A stretch of DNA of 64,000 nt. It comes from an uncultured Pelagibacteraceae bacterium. Its GTDB lineage: Bacteria; Pseudomonadota; Alphaproteobacteria; Pelagibacterales; Pelagibacteraceae. Where the stretch lies: NCBI GenBank assembly GCA_902604055.1, contig CACKXA010000002.1, positions 1-64,000 of the forward strand. The letters run 5' to 3'. Positions 18,708 to 26,828 of this stretch are shown here, one piece after another. The stretch's first letter is position 1, and each line of letters begins with the position of its first letter. The translations under genes were made by a program, and so were the position numbers. Below the pieces are notes generated by a model, which worked only from the letters and a program-made list of their open reading frames with translations, did not search any database and was not told where the DNA came from.

Positions 18708-18718
18708 TATAATATAAT
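18708..18718 (+). promoter_or_regulatory. Tandem -10-like boxes before the dihydroorotase gene
   Basis: Two overlapping TATAAT sequences (18708-18713 and 18713-18718) lie 13-24 bases before the ATG at 18732. They predict a 5' leader of about 7-12 bases without a Shine-Dalgarno site. The same AT run gives TATATT and TATACT on the other strand for ygfZ. Confidence 0.35.
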
Positions 18719-18731
18719 AAATTTTAAAAAT

Positions 18732-20045
18732 ATGTCTGATAATTATAGTCTCATCATAAAAAACGGTTCTTGCTATATAGATGGCAAATTAGAGAAAACA
18801 GATCTCGGTTTATCAGGAAAAAAAATTAAAAAGATAGGTAAAATTGAATTAAATAGCTCTAAAGTCTTTGACGCCACAAACAAAGTAATTTTTCCAGGAA
18901 TTATTGATACTCAAGTTCACTTTCGTGAACCTGGATCAACTGATGCAGAAGATTTAGAGAGCGGCAGTAGAGCTGCGGTGTTGGGCGGAGTCACTTCTTT
19001 ATTTGAAATGCCAAACACTAATCCACCAACCTCTAATTTAGTTGAGTTTGAAAAAAAAATTCAATTAGCCAAAGACAGGATGCACAGTAATCATGCTTTT
19101 TACTTCGGGGCAACACCTGAAAACATAGAACAATTATCTCAACTTAAAAATTTAAAAGGATGTTGCGGCATTAAACTTTTTGCGGGATCCTCAACAGGTA
19201 ATTTATTAGTTGATAAAGAGGCGGACATAGAAAAAGTAATCTCTAACGCTGATAGAATAGTTTCAATTCACTCAGAAGATGAAGAAATGTTGAATTTAAG
19301 AAAAAAATTTATCAAAAAGGGCAGTGTTCACTCACATCCAGAATGGAGAAACAGTGAGACCGCTATGTCTTCAACTCGAAGAGTTGTTAAAATAGCTGAA
19401 CGATATAACAAAAAGATACATGTATTACATGTAACAACAAAAGAAGAAGTAGATTTTCTAGCAATGCATAAAAAAAATGTAACTTTTGAAACTACACCCC
19501 AACACCTAACTTTGTATGCACCAGATTGTTACGATAAACTAGGAACTTATGCTCAAATGAACCCCCCAATCAGAACTAAAGACCATTATGATAGATTGTG
19601 GGCAGCAATAAAGAATAACGTGGTGGATGTGCTAGGGTCAGATCATGCCCCACATACGAAAGAAAATAAACAAAAAGTGTATCCAGACTCCCCATCTGGT
19701 ATGCCAGGTGTACAAACAATTTTTCCAGTAATGTTAAATCACGTGAATGATGGTAAATTAACTTTAGAACAATTGATCAAACTTATGTGTGAAAACCCAT
19801 GTAAAATTTTTGGGATTAAAAATAAAGGTTTTATTAAAGAAGATTTTGATGCCGACCTAACAATAGTAGATATGAGTAAAGAGCAAATAATCAAAGATGA
19901 AATGATTGCAAGTAAATGTGGATGGACACCATTTAATAATTATAAAGTGAAAGGATTTCCAGTGGTCACTATTGTTAATGGCGTAATAGTTATGTTGGAA
20001 GGCAAAATTATTTCAAATGCTCAAGGGCAACCTTTAGACTTTTAA
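18732..20045 (+). CDS. pyrC: Dihydroorotase-like amidohydrolase
   Basis: Probable dihydroorotase (carbamoyl aspartate to dihydroorotate in pyrimidine synthesis). 437 residues, class I type. Landmarks: VHFREPG, DLESGSRAAVLGGVTS, EMPNTNP, GIKLFAGSSTGNL with the Lys expected to be carbamylated, IHSEDEEM, HVLHVTT, and GSDHAPHT with the catalytic Asp. The usual metal-binding HxH reads Q61-V-H63, so one histidine is replaced. Allantoinase or hydantoinase-like activity is a less likely alternative. It ends inside the convergent propionyl-CoA synthetase gene (12-bp overlap). Confidence 0.85.
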   Translation: MSDNYSLIIKNGSCYIDGKLEKTDLGLSGKKIKKIGKIELNSSKVFDATNKVIFPGIIDTQVHFREPGSTDAEDLESGSRAAVLGGVTSLFEMPNTNPPTSNLVEFEKKIQLAKDRMHSNHAFYFGATPENIEQLSQLKNLKGCCGIKLFAGSSTGNLLVDKEADIEKVISNADRIVSIHSEDEEMLNLRKKFIKKGSVHSHPEWRNSETAMSSTRRVVKIAERYNKKIHVLHVTTKEEVDFLAMHKKNVTFETTPQHLTLYAPDCYDKLGTYAQMNPPIRTKDHYDRLWAAIKNNVVDVLGSDHAPHTKENKQKVYPDSPSGMPGVQTIFPVMLNHVNDGKLTLEQLIKLMCENPCKIFGIKNKGFIKEDFDADLTIVDMSKEQIIKDEMIASKCGWTPFNNYKVKGFPVVTIVNGVIVMLEGKIISNAQGQPLDF

Positions 20046-21932
20046 AATATTATTATCTTTAAGGTCTTGTTTTATTTCGTCTAAAATAGCCGGATCATCA
20101 ATGGTAGCAGGCATCTTATAAGGTTCATTATCCGCTATTTTTCTAACTGTTCCTCTTAATATTTTTCCTGATCTAGTTTTAGGAAGTCTTTTGACAACAA
20201 TTGCAATCTTAAATGCTGCAACAGGACCTACTTTATCTCTAACCATTTTTACACATTCGGAAATAATATCTTTTTTTTCCTTTGTAACACCAGCTTTTAA
20301 AGCTAGTAGACCGATAGGTAATTGCCCTTTAAGTTTATCGGCAATACCTAGGACTGCGCATTCTGCTACATCTGCATGTTCTGCTAATACTTCTTCAATT
20401 GCTCCTGTAGAGAGTCTATGACCTGCAACATTTATAATGTCATCAGTTCGCGACATGATCCAAACATATCCATCTTCATCTATATGTCCTGCATCGTAGG
20501 TTAAATAATAACCAGGGTATGTTGACATATAATTTTCTTTATATCTTTTATCTGCCCCCCAAAGAGTTGGAAAAGTTCCCGGAGGTAGAGGAAGTTTTAC
20601 AACTATATCTCCCATTTTACCTGGCCCAACTTCTTTACCCTCAGAATTTAATACTTTTAAATCGTAACCTGGAACTGGTTTGAATGCAGAACCATATTTT
20701 ACAGGAAATGATTCTATGCCTGTACAATCAGATGTTATTGCCCAACTTGTTTCTGTTTGCCACCAGTGATCTATAACTGGAGAACCCGAAAGTTTTTCAA
20801 ACCATTTAATCGTATCTGGATCAGCTCTTTCACCGGCAAGAAAGAGTTTTTCAAATTTACTCAAGTCATATTTTTTAAAAAAATCGCCATTAGGATCTTC
20901 TTTTTTTATTGCTCTAATTGCAGTAGGGGCTGTGAAAAGAGATTTAACTTTATGTTCTGATACAACTCTCCAAAAAACTCCCGCATCAGGAGTTCCTACT
21001 GGTTTTCCTTCAAATAAAACAGTAGTACATCCATAAAATAAAGGTGCATAGACAATATAGGAATGACCCACAATCCACCCAATATCACTAGCTGACCACC
21101 AAACATCATCTTGATCAATATTATAAATATTTTTCATTGTCCATTTTAAAGCAACTATATGTCCCCCGATGTCTCTGACAATTCCTTTAGGTAATCCTGT
21201 AGTGCCAGAGGTGTAAAGTATGTAAGCATAATCATTAGCATTCATCTTTTCACATTCTGAAGGTTCTACGTTTTTAAGAGACTCATCCCAATCAATATCT
21301 ATTTTAGGATTTAATTCTGCTTTATCTTTTTCTCTTTGATAAATTATACATTTACTTGGTTTATGATTCGCAAGTTCAAGTGCTTTGTTGACTAAAGGTT
21401 TGTAATGTACAGTTCTGCCAGGCTCATAACCGCAAGATGCTGAGATAATTAATTTAGCCTTTGAGTCATCTATTCTGCTAGCTAGTTCGTTTGCAGCAAA
21501 GCCACCAAAAACTACAGAGTGCACTGCACCTATCCTTCCACAAGCTAACATCGCAATAACTGCTTCAGGAATCATAGGCATATAAATAATTACTCTATCA
21601 CCTTTATTAATTCCTTGTTTTTTTAACGCTCCAGCAAATAAAGCCACTTTGTCTCGTAAACTTTTGTAAGAAATTTTTTTTTGAACACCAGTTATTGGAC
21701 TGTCATAGATTATTGCTAATTTTTCTCCTCTACCATTATCAATATGATGATCTAAAGCGTTGTAACATGTGTTTGTCACTCCATCTTCAAACCATTTATA
21801 AAAAGGAGGATTGCTTGAATTAAGAATCTTAGTTGGTTTTTTATACCAAAATATATCTTCTGAGACTTTTTTCCAAAAATCTTCTCTATTTTTTATAGAA
21901 TTTTCGTAAATATCCTTATATTTTTGATTCAA
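20034..21932 (-). CDS. prpE: Propionyl-CoA synthetase (AMP-forming)
   Basis: Activates propionate, or a similar short fatty acid, to its CoA ester through an acyl-adenylate. 632 residues. The P-loop ILYTSGTTGLPKG, VVFGGFAANELASRIDDSKAKL and WWQTETSWAI motifs, and the terminal PKTRSGKILRGTVR with the catalytic (acetylatable) Lys, are intact. The pattern fits PrpE better than Acs, as the FAANELASRIDD stretch is characteristic. No methylcitrate or methylmalonyl-CoA genes are beside it. It is divergent from proteorhodopsin across 225 bp. Confidence 0.9.
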   Translation of the reverse strand: MNQKYKDIYENSIKNREDFWKKVSEDIFWYKKPTKILNSSNPPFYKWFEDGVTNTCYNALDHHIDNGRGEKLAIIYDSPITGVQKKISYKSLRDKVALFAGALKKQGINKGDRVIIYMPMIPEAVIAMLACGRIGAVHSVVFGGFAANELASRIDDSKAKLIISASCGYEPGRTVHYKPLVNKALELANHKPSKCIIYQREKDKAELNPKIDIDWDESLKNVEPSECEKMNANDYAYILYTSGTTGLPKGIVRDIGGHIVALKWTMKNIYNIDQDDVWWSASDIGWIVGHSYIVYAPLFYGCTTVLFEGKPVGTPDAGVFWRVVSEHKVKSLFTAPTAIRAIKKEDPNGDFFKKYDLSKFEKLFLAGERADPDTIKWFEKLSGSPVIDHWWQTETSWAITSDCTGIESFPVKYGSAFKPVPGYDLKVLNSEGKEVGPGKMGDIVVKLPLPPGTFPTLWGADKRYKENYMSTYPGYYLTYDAGHIDEDGYVWIMSRTDDIINVAGHRLSTGAIEEVLAEHADVAECAVLGIADKLKGQLPIGLLALKAGVTKEKKDIISECVKMVRDKVGPVAAFKIAIVVKRLPKTRSGKILRGTVRKIADNEPYKMPATIDDPAILDEIKQDLKDNNILKV

Positions 21933-22078
21933 ATCACCATCTCCAAAAAGTTAAATTAATACGAGTATTCCACAAATATCCCCAAAAAAAAACAGAAAAT
22001 CCAATAAAAACAGGGTTTTTTGAGTAAAAAAACACTTCACTGTAACTGTAATATTTACTATGGTTCCCGCAAGTTATT

Positions 22079-22107
22079 CGGTAGTAAGCGATTAGCTTAT
22101 TTGTCCG
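22079..22107 (+). promoter_or_regulatory. Interrupted hairpin in the proteorhodopsin leader
   Basis: TAAGC (22085-22089) pairs with GCTTA (22095-22099) around the 5-base loop GATTA. An outer CGG (22079-22081) can pair with CCG (22105-22107) across an internal loop. It sits 51 bases before the proteorhodopsin ATG and may be a leader structure; no T tract follows, so it is not a terminator. Confidence 0.35.
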
Positions 22108-22109
22108 AG

Positions 22110-22127
22110 TAGTTTATATATAAACTA
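22110..22127. promoter_or_regulatory. 18-bp perfect palindrome upstream of proteorhodopsin
   Basis: TAGTTTATATATAAACTA reads the same on both strands with no loop, and ends 30 bases before the proteorhodopsin ATG. It is a candidate operator for a dimeric regulator. In RNA it would be a weak AT hairpin. It also contains TATA-like -10 matches. Confidence 0.45.
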
Positions 22128-22144
22128 AAAGAAAACTAACTAAC

Positions 22145-22152
22145 GAGGGAGG
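22145..22152 (+). promoter_or_regulatory. Strong Shine-Dalgarno site of proteorhodopsin
   Basis: GAGGGAGG ends 5 bases before the ATG at 22158. Most genes in this window have no recognisable site, so this suggests high translation and fixes the start. Confidence 0.85.
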
Positions 22153-22157
22153 TTTTC

Positions 22158-22928
22158 ATGAGAAAATTAAGTCTATTTGCTTTAGCGGCAGTTGCCTTTT
22201 TAGGTATTACTGGTTCAGCTAATGCAGCGACGCCTATGCTTGAGACAGGAGATTTCGTAGGAATATCTTTCTGGCTTGTATCAATGGGTATGATTGCAAC
22301 AACTGTATTCTTTTTTGCTGAAAGAAACACAGTAGCTGCGTCTTGGAGAACATCAATTTCAGTAGCTGGACTAGTTACTGGTGTTGCGTTTATCCACTAT
22401 ATGTACATGAGAGAAGTTTGGGTGACAACAGGTGATACACCAACAGTATACAGATATATTGACTGGTTAATCACTGTTCCACTTCAAATGGTAGAATTCT
22501 ATCTAATCTTGGCAGCTGTAAGAAAAGTGCCAAGCTCGATATTCTGGAAACTATTAATTGGTTCATTAGTAATGTTAATCGGTGGATACTTAGGTGAAGC
22601 TGGCTACATACAACCATTTGTAGGTTTCGTAATCGGAATGGCTGGATGGATCTACATCTTGTTTGAAATATTCTCAGGAGAAGCAGGAACATTAGCTGCT
22701 AAAACTGGAAACAGAGCAATGACTACTGCTTTCAGCGCTATGAGAATAATCGTAACTATTGGTTGGGCTATATATCCTTTAGGATATGTATTTGGTTACC
22801 TAACTGGTGGCGTAGATGCAAATGCATTGAACATAATTTACAATTTAGCTGACTTTGTTAACAAGATCGCTTTCGGTCTAGTTATCTGGGCAGCAGCAAT
22901 GCAAAATACAAGATTATCTTCTAGATAA
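22158..22928 (+). CDS. Proteorhodopsin, light-driven proton pump (blue-absorbing type)
   Basis: Seven-helix retinal protein of the inner membrane that pumps protons outward in light. 256 residues with a cleavable signal peptide (through ANA at about residue 23). Key residues agree with a constant offset of 5 from the reference numbering: H80 (H75), proton acceptor D102 (D97), donor E113 (E108), and retinal Schiff-base K236 (K231). The spectral tuning site is Q110 (105 in the reference), the Gln form linked to blue absorption. It has a strong Shine-Dalgarno site, a structured leader and its own terminator. Retinal synthesis genes are not nearby. Confidence 0.98.
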   Translation: MRKLSLFALAAVAFLGITGSANAATPMLETGDFVGISFWLVSMGMIATTVFFFAERNTVAASWRTSISVAGLVTGVAFIHYMYMREVWVTTGDTPTVYRYIDWLITVPLQMVEFYLILAAVRKVPSSIFWKLLIGSLVMLIGGYLGEAGYIQPFVGFVIGMAGWIYILFEIFSGEAGTLAAKTGNRAMTTAFSAMRIIVTIGWAIYPLGYVFGYLTGGVDANALNIIYNLADFVNKIAFGLVIWAAAMQNTRLSSR

Positions 22929-22945
22929 TAGATTATAAACTTTTG

Positions 22946-22986
22946 AAAAGGGCGAGTATGTTTTTGCATACTTGCCCTTTTCTTTT
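22946..22986 (+). terminator. Rho-independent terminator after proteorhodopsin
   Basis: Arms AAAGGGCGAGTATG and CATACTTGCCCTTT form a 14-bp stem with one G-T wobble around a 6-base loop, followed by TTTTCTTTT. It is the strongest terminator in the window and separates proteorhodopsin from the ferredoxin gene. Confidence 0.9.
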
Positions 22987-23006
22987 AGATACTTATATTC
23001 AACTAT

Positions 23007-23327
23007 ATGCCAAAAATTACATATGTTGACTCCCAAGAAAACTCAAAAACTATTGAAGTAGAAAACGGTCTTACAGTTATGGAAGGCGCTATTCAAAATG
23101 ATATACCAGGAATAGACGCTGATTGTGGGGGCTCTATGGCTTGCGCCACTTGCCATGTTTATGTCGAAGAAAAATGGTTTAATAAATTACCTAAAGCTGA
23201 AGATGCTGAAATTGATATGATTGATATGGCAGTTGAACCAAAAAAAAATAGTAGACTCAGCTGTCAACTTATTGTCAGTGATGAGCTAGAAGGTCTTAAA
23301 GTAACAACTCCGGAAAAACAATCTTAA
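23007..23327 (+). CDS. 2Fe-2S ferredoxin, adrenodoxin/ISC type
   Basis: Small electron carrier, 106 residues. Cluster ligands C40, C46 and C49 (DCGGSMACATCH) and C86 (RLSCQL) follow the C-x5-C-x2-C...C pattern of vertebrate-type ferredoxins. It overlaps the next gene, a ferredoxin reductase, by 1 bp (TAATGA), so the two form an electron-transfer pair. By recall, the ferredoxin-reductase pair next to proteorhodopsin recurs in Pelagibacter genomes. Confidence 0.95.
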   Translation: MPKITYVDSQENSKTIEVENGLTVMEGAIQNDIPGIDADCGGSMACATCHVYVEEKWFNKLPKAEDAEIDMIDMAVEPKKNSRLSCQLIVSDELEGLKVTTPEKQS

Positions 23328-24340
23328 TGATCAAAACTGATGTAGTTATAATAGGAGCCGGACCTGTTGGATTGTTCGCAGTTCACCAACTAGGTATAAA
23401 AGGTTTAAAAGCTGTAGTTGTTGACAACCTAGACAAAGTCGGTGGACAATGTATAGAACTTTATCCTGACAAACCAATTTATGATATACCAGCAGTTCCT
23501 GAATGCACAGGAAAAGAGCTGACAGATAAACTTTTGGAACAAATTAAACCTTTTAAAACGACTTTTTTTCTAAACGAAAGAGTTGAAGAAGTTAAAGAAG
23601 AAGGAAATAATTGGGTAGTAAAAACTAATAACAATAATCAATTTAATGCCCCAAATATTTTAATAGCCGGAGGCGTAGGATCATTTGAACCTAGAAAACT
23701 TACAACTAAGGGTGCAGAAAAATTTGAAAATAAATCAATATTTTATTCAGTTAAAAACAAAGATGATTTTAAAAATAAAAATATTTCAATATTTGGTGGG
23801 GGAGACTCGGCTTTAGATTGGGCATTAGAGTTATCTAAGTTTTCAAAAATTACATTAGTTCATAGAAGAAATGAATTTAGGGGCGCACCGCATACGCTTA
23901 ATGAAATCAAAAAGCTTGAAGAACAAAAAAAAATATCAATTAAAACTCCTTGTCAATTAGATAAAATAGAGGGAGAAGATAAAATCAAATCAATTTCAAT
24001 AAAATATGAAGATGGTAAAATTGAAAACATTACTACAGATTTTATTTTAAGTTTTTTTGGTTTAGTTATGAAACTTGGTCCGATAGCAGAATGGGGATTG
24101 AATATGGATAAAAAAACAATTTCAGTTAATCCAAAAAATTTTGAGACCAATAAAAAAGGAATTTTTGCTACTGGAGATATTTGTAGTTATCCTGGTAAAT
24201 TAAAATTGATACTTTCAGGCTTTCATGAGGTTGCGTTAGCATCTGTAGAATGCTTCAAAAGAGCAAGACCAAATGAAAAATACAGATTTGAATTCACCAC
24301 ATCATCAAAGACAATTCAAGATAGACTCGGAAAAAAATGA
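23327..24340 (+). CDS. Ferredoxin-NADP reductase, thioredoxin-reductase-like type
   Basis: FAD enzyme moving electrons between NADPH and ferredoxin. 337 residues. The FAD motif IIGAGPVGLFAVHQLG (about 8-23), KVGGQCIELYPDKP, NADP motif FGGGDSALDWA (about 158-168) with VHRRNEFRG, and GIFATGDICSYPGKLKLI match the FNR subgroup with thioredoxin-reductase fold. The redox-active CxxC of true thioredoxin reductases is absent. It is sandwiched in an overlapping unit: ferredoxin (1-bp overlap) before it and a GST gene (4-bp overlap) after. Confidence 0.92.
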   Translation: MIKTDVVIIGAGPVGLFAVHQLGIKGLKAVVVDNLDKVGGQCIELYPDKPIYDIPAVPECTGKELTDKLLEQIKPFKTTFFLNERVEEVKEEGNNWVVKTNNNNQFNAPNILIAGGVGSFEPRKLTTKGAEKFENKSIFYSVKNKDDFKNKNISIFGGGDSALDWALELSKFSKITLVHRRNEFRGAPHTLNEIKKLEEQKKISIKTPCQLDKIEGEDKIKSISIKYEDGKIENITTDFILSFFGLVMKLGPIAEWGLNMDKKTISVNPKNFETNKKGIFATGDICSYPGKLKLILSGFHEVALASVECFKRARPNEKYRFEFTTSSKTIQDRLGKK

Positions 24341-24963
24341 TTGAGCTTTTAACTGCCGACACACCTAACGGCAAGAAAATTTCAATTATGCTTGAAGAGA
24401 TTAATTATGATTATAAAATCACTAAAATAAATATTTATAAAGACGAACAATTTAAACCAGAATTCAAAAAAATAAGTCCCTTCAGTAAAACACCTGTAAT
24501 TATAGATCACAAAAACAATAAAAGTCTATTTGAGTCAGGAGCAATATTAATCTACTTAGGGGAAATAAGTGGAAAATTTTATGATAAAAATCAAAGAATG
24601 ATTATTAATCAGTGGTTAATGGGACAGATGGCATATGTAGGACCAATGCTTGGACAGCATCATCAATTTCATCATTACAATCCAGGAAAAAGTGAATTTG
24701 GTGAAAATAGATATTTTAAAATTGCTAAAAGGATTTACAAAGAATTAGACGAGAGACTTTCTGCCTCAAGATTTTTAGCTGGAAATGATTATACAATAGC
24801 TGATATAGCAACTTTTCCTTGGATAGCGAGACATAAATGGCACGATATAGGTTTAAACAAATTTAATAATCTAAAGCGTTGGTATGCAGAAATTTCAAAA
24901 AGAGAAGCAGTTATTAAAGGCTATGATTTATTAAAAAAAGGCGAAGTAATTCCAAAGATTTAA
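24337..24963 (+). CDS. Glutathione S-transferase family protein
   Basis: 208 residues: N-terminal thioredoxin-like domain (LLTADTPNGKKISIMLEEINYDY, SPFSKTPVI, FESGAILIYL with the Glu-Ser pair that binds glutathione) and a C-terminal helical domain with FLAGNDYTIADIATFPW. It resembles the YfcG/YghU disulfide-reductase subgroup more than classical detoxifying GSTs, though this rests on a few motifs. It is overlapped with the ferredoxin reductase gene, suggesting a shared thiol or redox role. The stop is shared with convergent dksA (TTAA). Confidence 0.88.
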   Translation: MIELLTADTPNGKKISIMLEEINYDYKITKINIYKDEQFKPEFKKISPFSKTPVIIDHKNNKSLFESGAILIYLGEISGKFYDKNQRMIINQWLMGQMAYVGPMLGQHHQFHHYNPGKSEFGENRYFKIAKRIYKELDERLSASRFLAGNDYTIADIATFPWIARHKWHDIGLNKFNNLKRWYAEISKREAVIKGYDLLKKGEVIPKI

Positions 24964-25385
24964 TCGTCAATAAAGATTTTTTCATCTCTCTCATGTTTCT
25001 CTTGGGCCTCTATAGAAAGGGTAGCAACTGGTCTAGCCATAAGCCTTTTTAAACCTATTGGCTCTCCTGTTTCTTCACAAAAACCATAAGTTCCATCTTT
25101 TAATCTTTGTAAAGCAGCGTTTATTTTAGAAATTAATTTTCTACTTCTATTTAACGACTTCATTTCTACTGACTTATCAGTGTAAGAAGATGCTTGGTCA
25201 ACAATATCTGCTGATGAAACATTGTCATCACCTGAATTTAAAAGATTTCCCAAATTATTAGCTTTAATAATATCTTTTTTCCATTTAACCAGCTCGTCTG
25301 AAAAAAACTTTTTATGTTTAGCACACATGTATTTTTCTTTAGAATTGGGAGTATATTTTTTTTTTGTAGTTTTTTTTTTAAGCAT
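24960..25385 (-). CDS. dksA: DksA-type RNA polymerase-binding factor
   Basis: Coiled-coil factor that enters the RNA polymerase secondary channel and, with ppGpp, adjusts rRNA and amino-acid gene transcription. 141 residues, starting with a Lys-rich N-terminus. The coiled-coil part precedes the C-terminal YGFCEETGEPIGLKRLMARPVATLSIEAQEKHE. The zinc finger has lost most cysteines (one in the CEETGEP motif), the pattern typical of alphaproteobacterial DksA. It probably acts on growth-rate control; SAR11 has few other regulators. Confidence 0.9.
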   Translation of the reverse strand: MLKKKTTKKKYTPNSKEKYMCAKHKKFFSDELVKWKKDIIKANNLGNLLNSGDDNVSSADIVDQASSYTDKSVEMKSLNRSRKLISKINAALQRLKDGTYGFCEETGEPIGLKRLMARPVATLSIEAQEKHERDEKIFIDD

Positions 25386-25457
25386 TTTTGAGATTGAGGG
25401 AGTATATGTTTGAATTTAGTCGTGTCAATAGTCTATAAATTGTATAAATTTGGTATT

Positions 25458-26828
25458 ATGAAAGCAATAAAAAACAATTTAAATATTTTTGTAATATTCT
25501 TAATCTTACATTTGATAATTTGGACTTTAATTCCAACACTAACAAATGTTAATTTACCATTAGATACCATCGAAGCTTTGGCGTGGGGAAGTAGTTTAGA
25601 CTGGGGATTTAACAAACATCCCCCAATGAGTGCAATTGCAGTTGAATTTTTTTATCAAATTTTTGGTAGTCGAGATTGGGCATATTATCTTCTAAGTCAA
25701 ATTTTTGTAATCATTGCTTTTTTTACAATTTATAAATTTTCTGAAGATTTCTTTAATAATAAAAAATTAGCATTCGTTTCAATACTTTTGTTAGAGGGAA
25801 TTTTTTTCTATAATTTTACAACTCCAGAGTTTAATGTAAATGTTTGCCAATTACCTTTTTGGGCTTTAAGCATATATTTTGTTTGGAGATGTATAAAGTA
25901 CGATAAAATAATAGACTATATATTTTTAGGTTTATTTATAGGTTTAGGTATTTTATCTAAATATCTTTTTATTTATTTGGTAATTGGAATTAAATTATTT
26001 TTTTTGTATTTAATTAAAAAAAGAAAAAAAATTAAATCTAATTATTTTATTGCTGGTCCGATAGCTTTATTAATTTTGATACCCCATTTAATCTGGTTAG
26101 TTGAAAATGATTATTCAACAATAATTTATGGGTTACAAAGAACAGGAAACTCTAGCAGTTTCGTTGATCATTTGATTTATCCTATTACTTTTTTACTCAA
26201 ACAAATTGGAATATTGATACCTTTTTTTATAATGGTATTTTTTTTAATTAAAAAATTCAAAAGTAAAATAAAAGTTAGTGATGAAAAAACACAATTTTTA
26301 ATTTTTACGGTCATAATTCCGATATTATTAATATTTTTCACTTCAATGATAATGGGTGCAAAAATAAGAACTATGTGGATGACACCTTTTTATTTATACC
26401 TTGGTGTATTGATTGTTCATTTTTTCCAAAAAGATATTTTAAAAATAAATTTAACAAAATTTATTACAATTTTTATTATTTTCTTTCTTTTATCCCCATT
26501 AACTTATTTGGTAGTTTCTGTATCCCAAGATAACAAGCGAACTGACTACCCTGGTAAAGAAATTGCTTATTTAGTTCAAAACAAATGGAACCAAAACTTT
26601 AAAAATGAAATAAAATTTGTTATTGGAGACGAATGGTCAGCTGGAAATTTATCTTACCATCTAGACTCAAGGCCTAGTTGGATACTTGACCTAAAAGACA
26701 AAGCATCTACTTTAGATATAAATGGTGGAGTTATTTACGCTGGAAATCCTCAAATACTAAAAGAAATTTGTCCAGGAGTATTTGGCACGATTAAACCTGT
26801 TGGATATTGTATGATTGGGCAAAAATGA
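25458..26828 (+). CDS. GT39/ArnT-like membrane glycosyltransferase
   Basis: Polytopic glycosyltransferase of the PMT/ArnT type, which takes a sugar from a polyprenyl-phosphate donor on the periplasmic face. 456 residues from the preferred ATG at 25458; a TTG at 25410 is in frame but adds an unusual extension. The acidic motif PLDTIEALAWG near residues 37-47 is the family's catalytic-loop equivalent, followed by HPPM and about ten hydrophobic helices. Its acceptor is unknown. The following GT2 gene overlaps it at the stop (ATGA), and that enzyme may make the lipid-linked donor. Confidence 0.82.
   Translation: MKAIKNNLNIFVIFLILHLIIWTLIPTLTNVNLPLDTIEALAWGSSLDWGFNKHPPMSAIAVEFFYQIFGSRDWAYYLLSQIFVIIAFFTIYKFSEDFFNNKKLAFVSILLLEGIFFYNFTTPEFNVNVCQLPFWALSIYFVWRCIKYDKIIDYIFLGLFIGLGILSKYLFIYLVIGIKLFFLYLIKKRKKIKSNYFIAGPIALLILIPHLIWLVENDYSTIIYGLQRTGNSSSFVDHLIYPITFLLKQIGILIPFFIMVFFLIKKFKSKIKVSDEKTQFLIFTVIIPILLIFFTSMIMGAKIRTMWMTPFYLYLGVLIVHFFQKDILKINLTKFITIFIIFFLLSPLTYLVVSVSQDNKRTDYPGKEIAYLVQNKWNQNFKNEIKFVIGDEWSAGNLSYHLDSRPSWILDLKDKASTLDINGGVIYAGNPQILKEICPGVFGTIKPVGYCMIGQK

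Noticed and set aside
22946..22986. Hairpin considered as a riboswitch or leader for the ferredoxin gene
   Set aside because: The 14-bp stem directly followed by a T run right after the proteorhodopsin stop is a standard intrinsic terminator.
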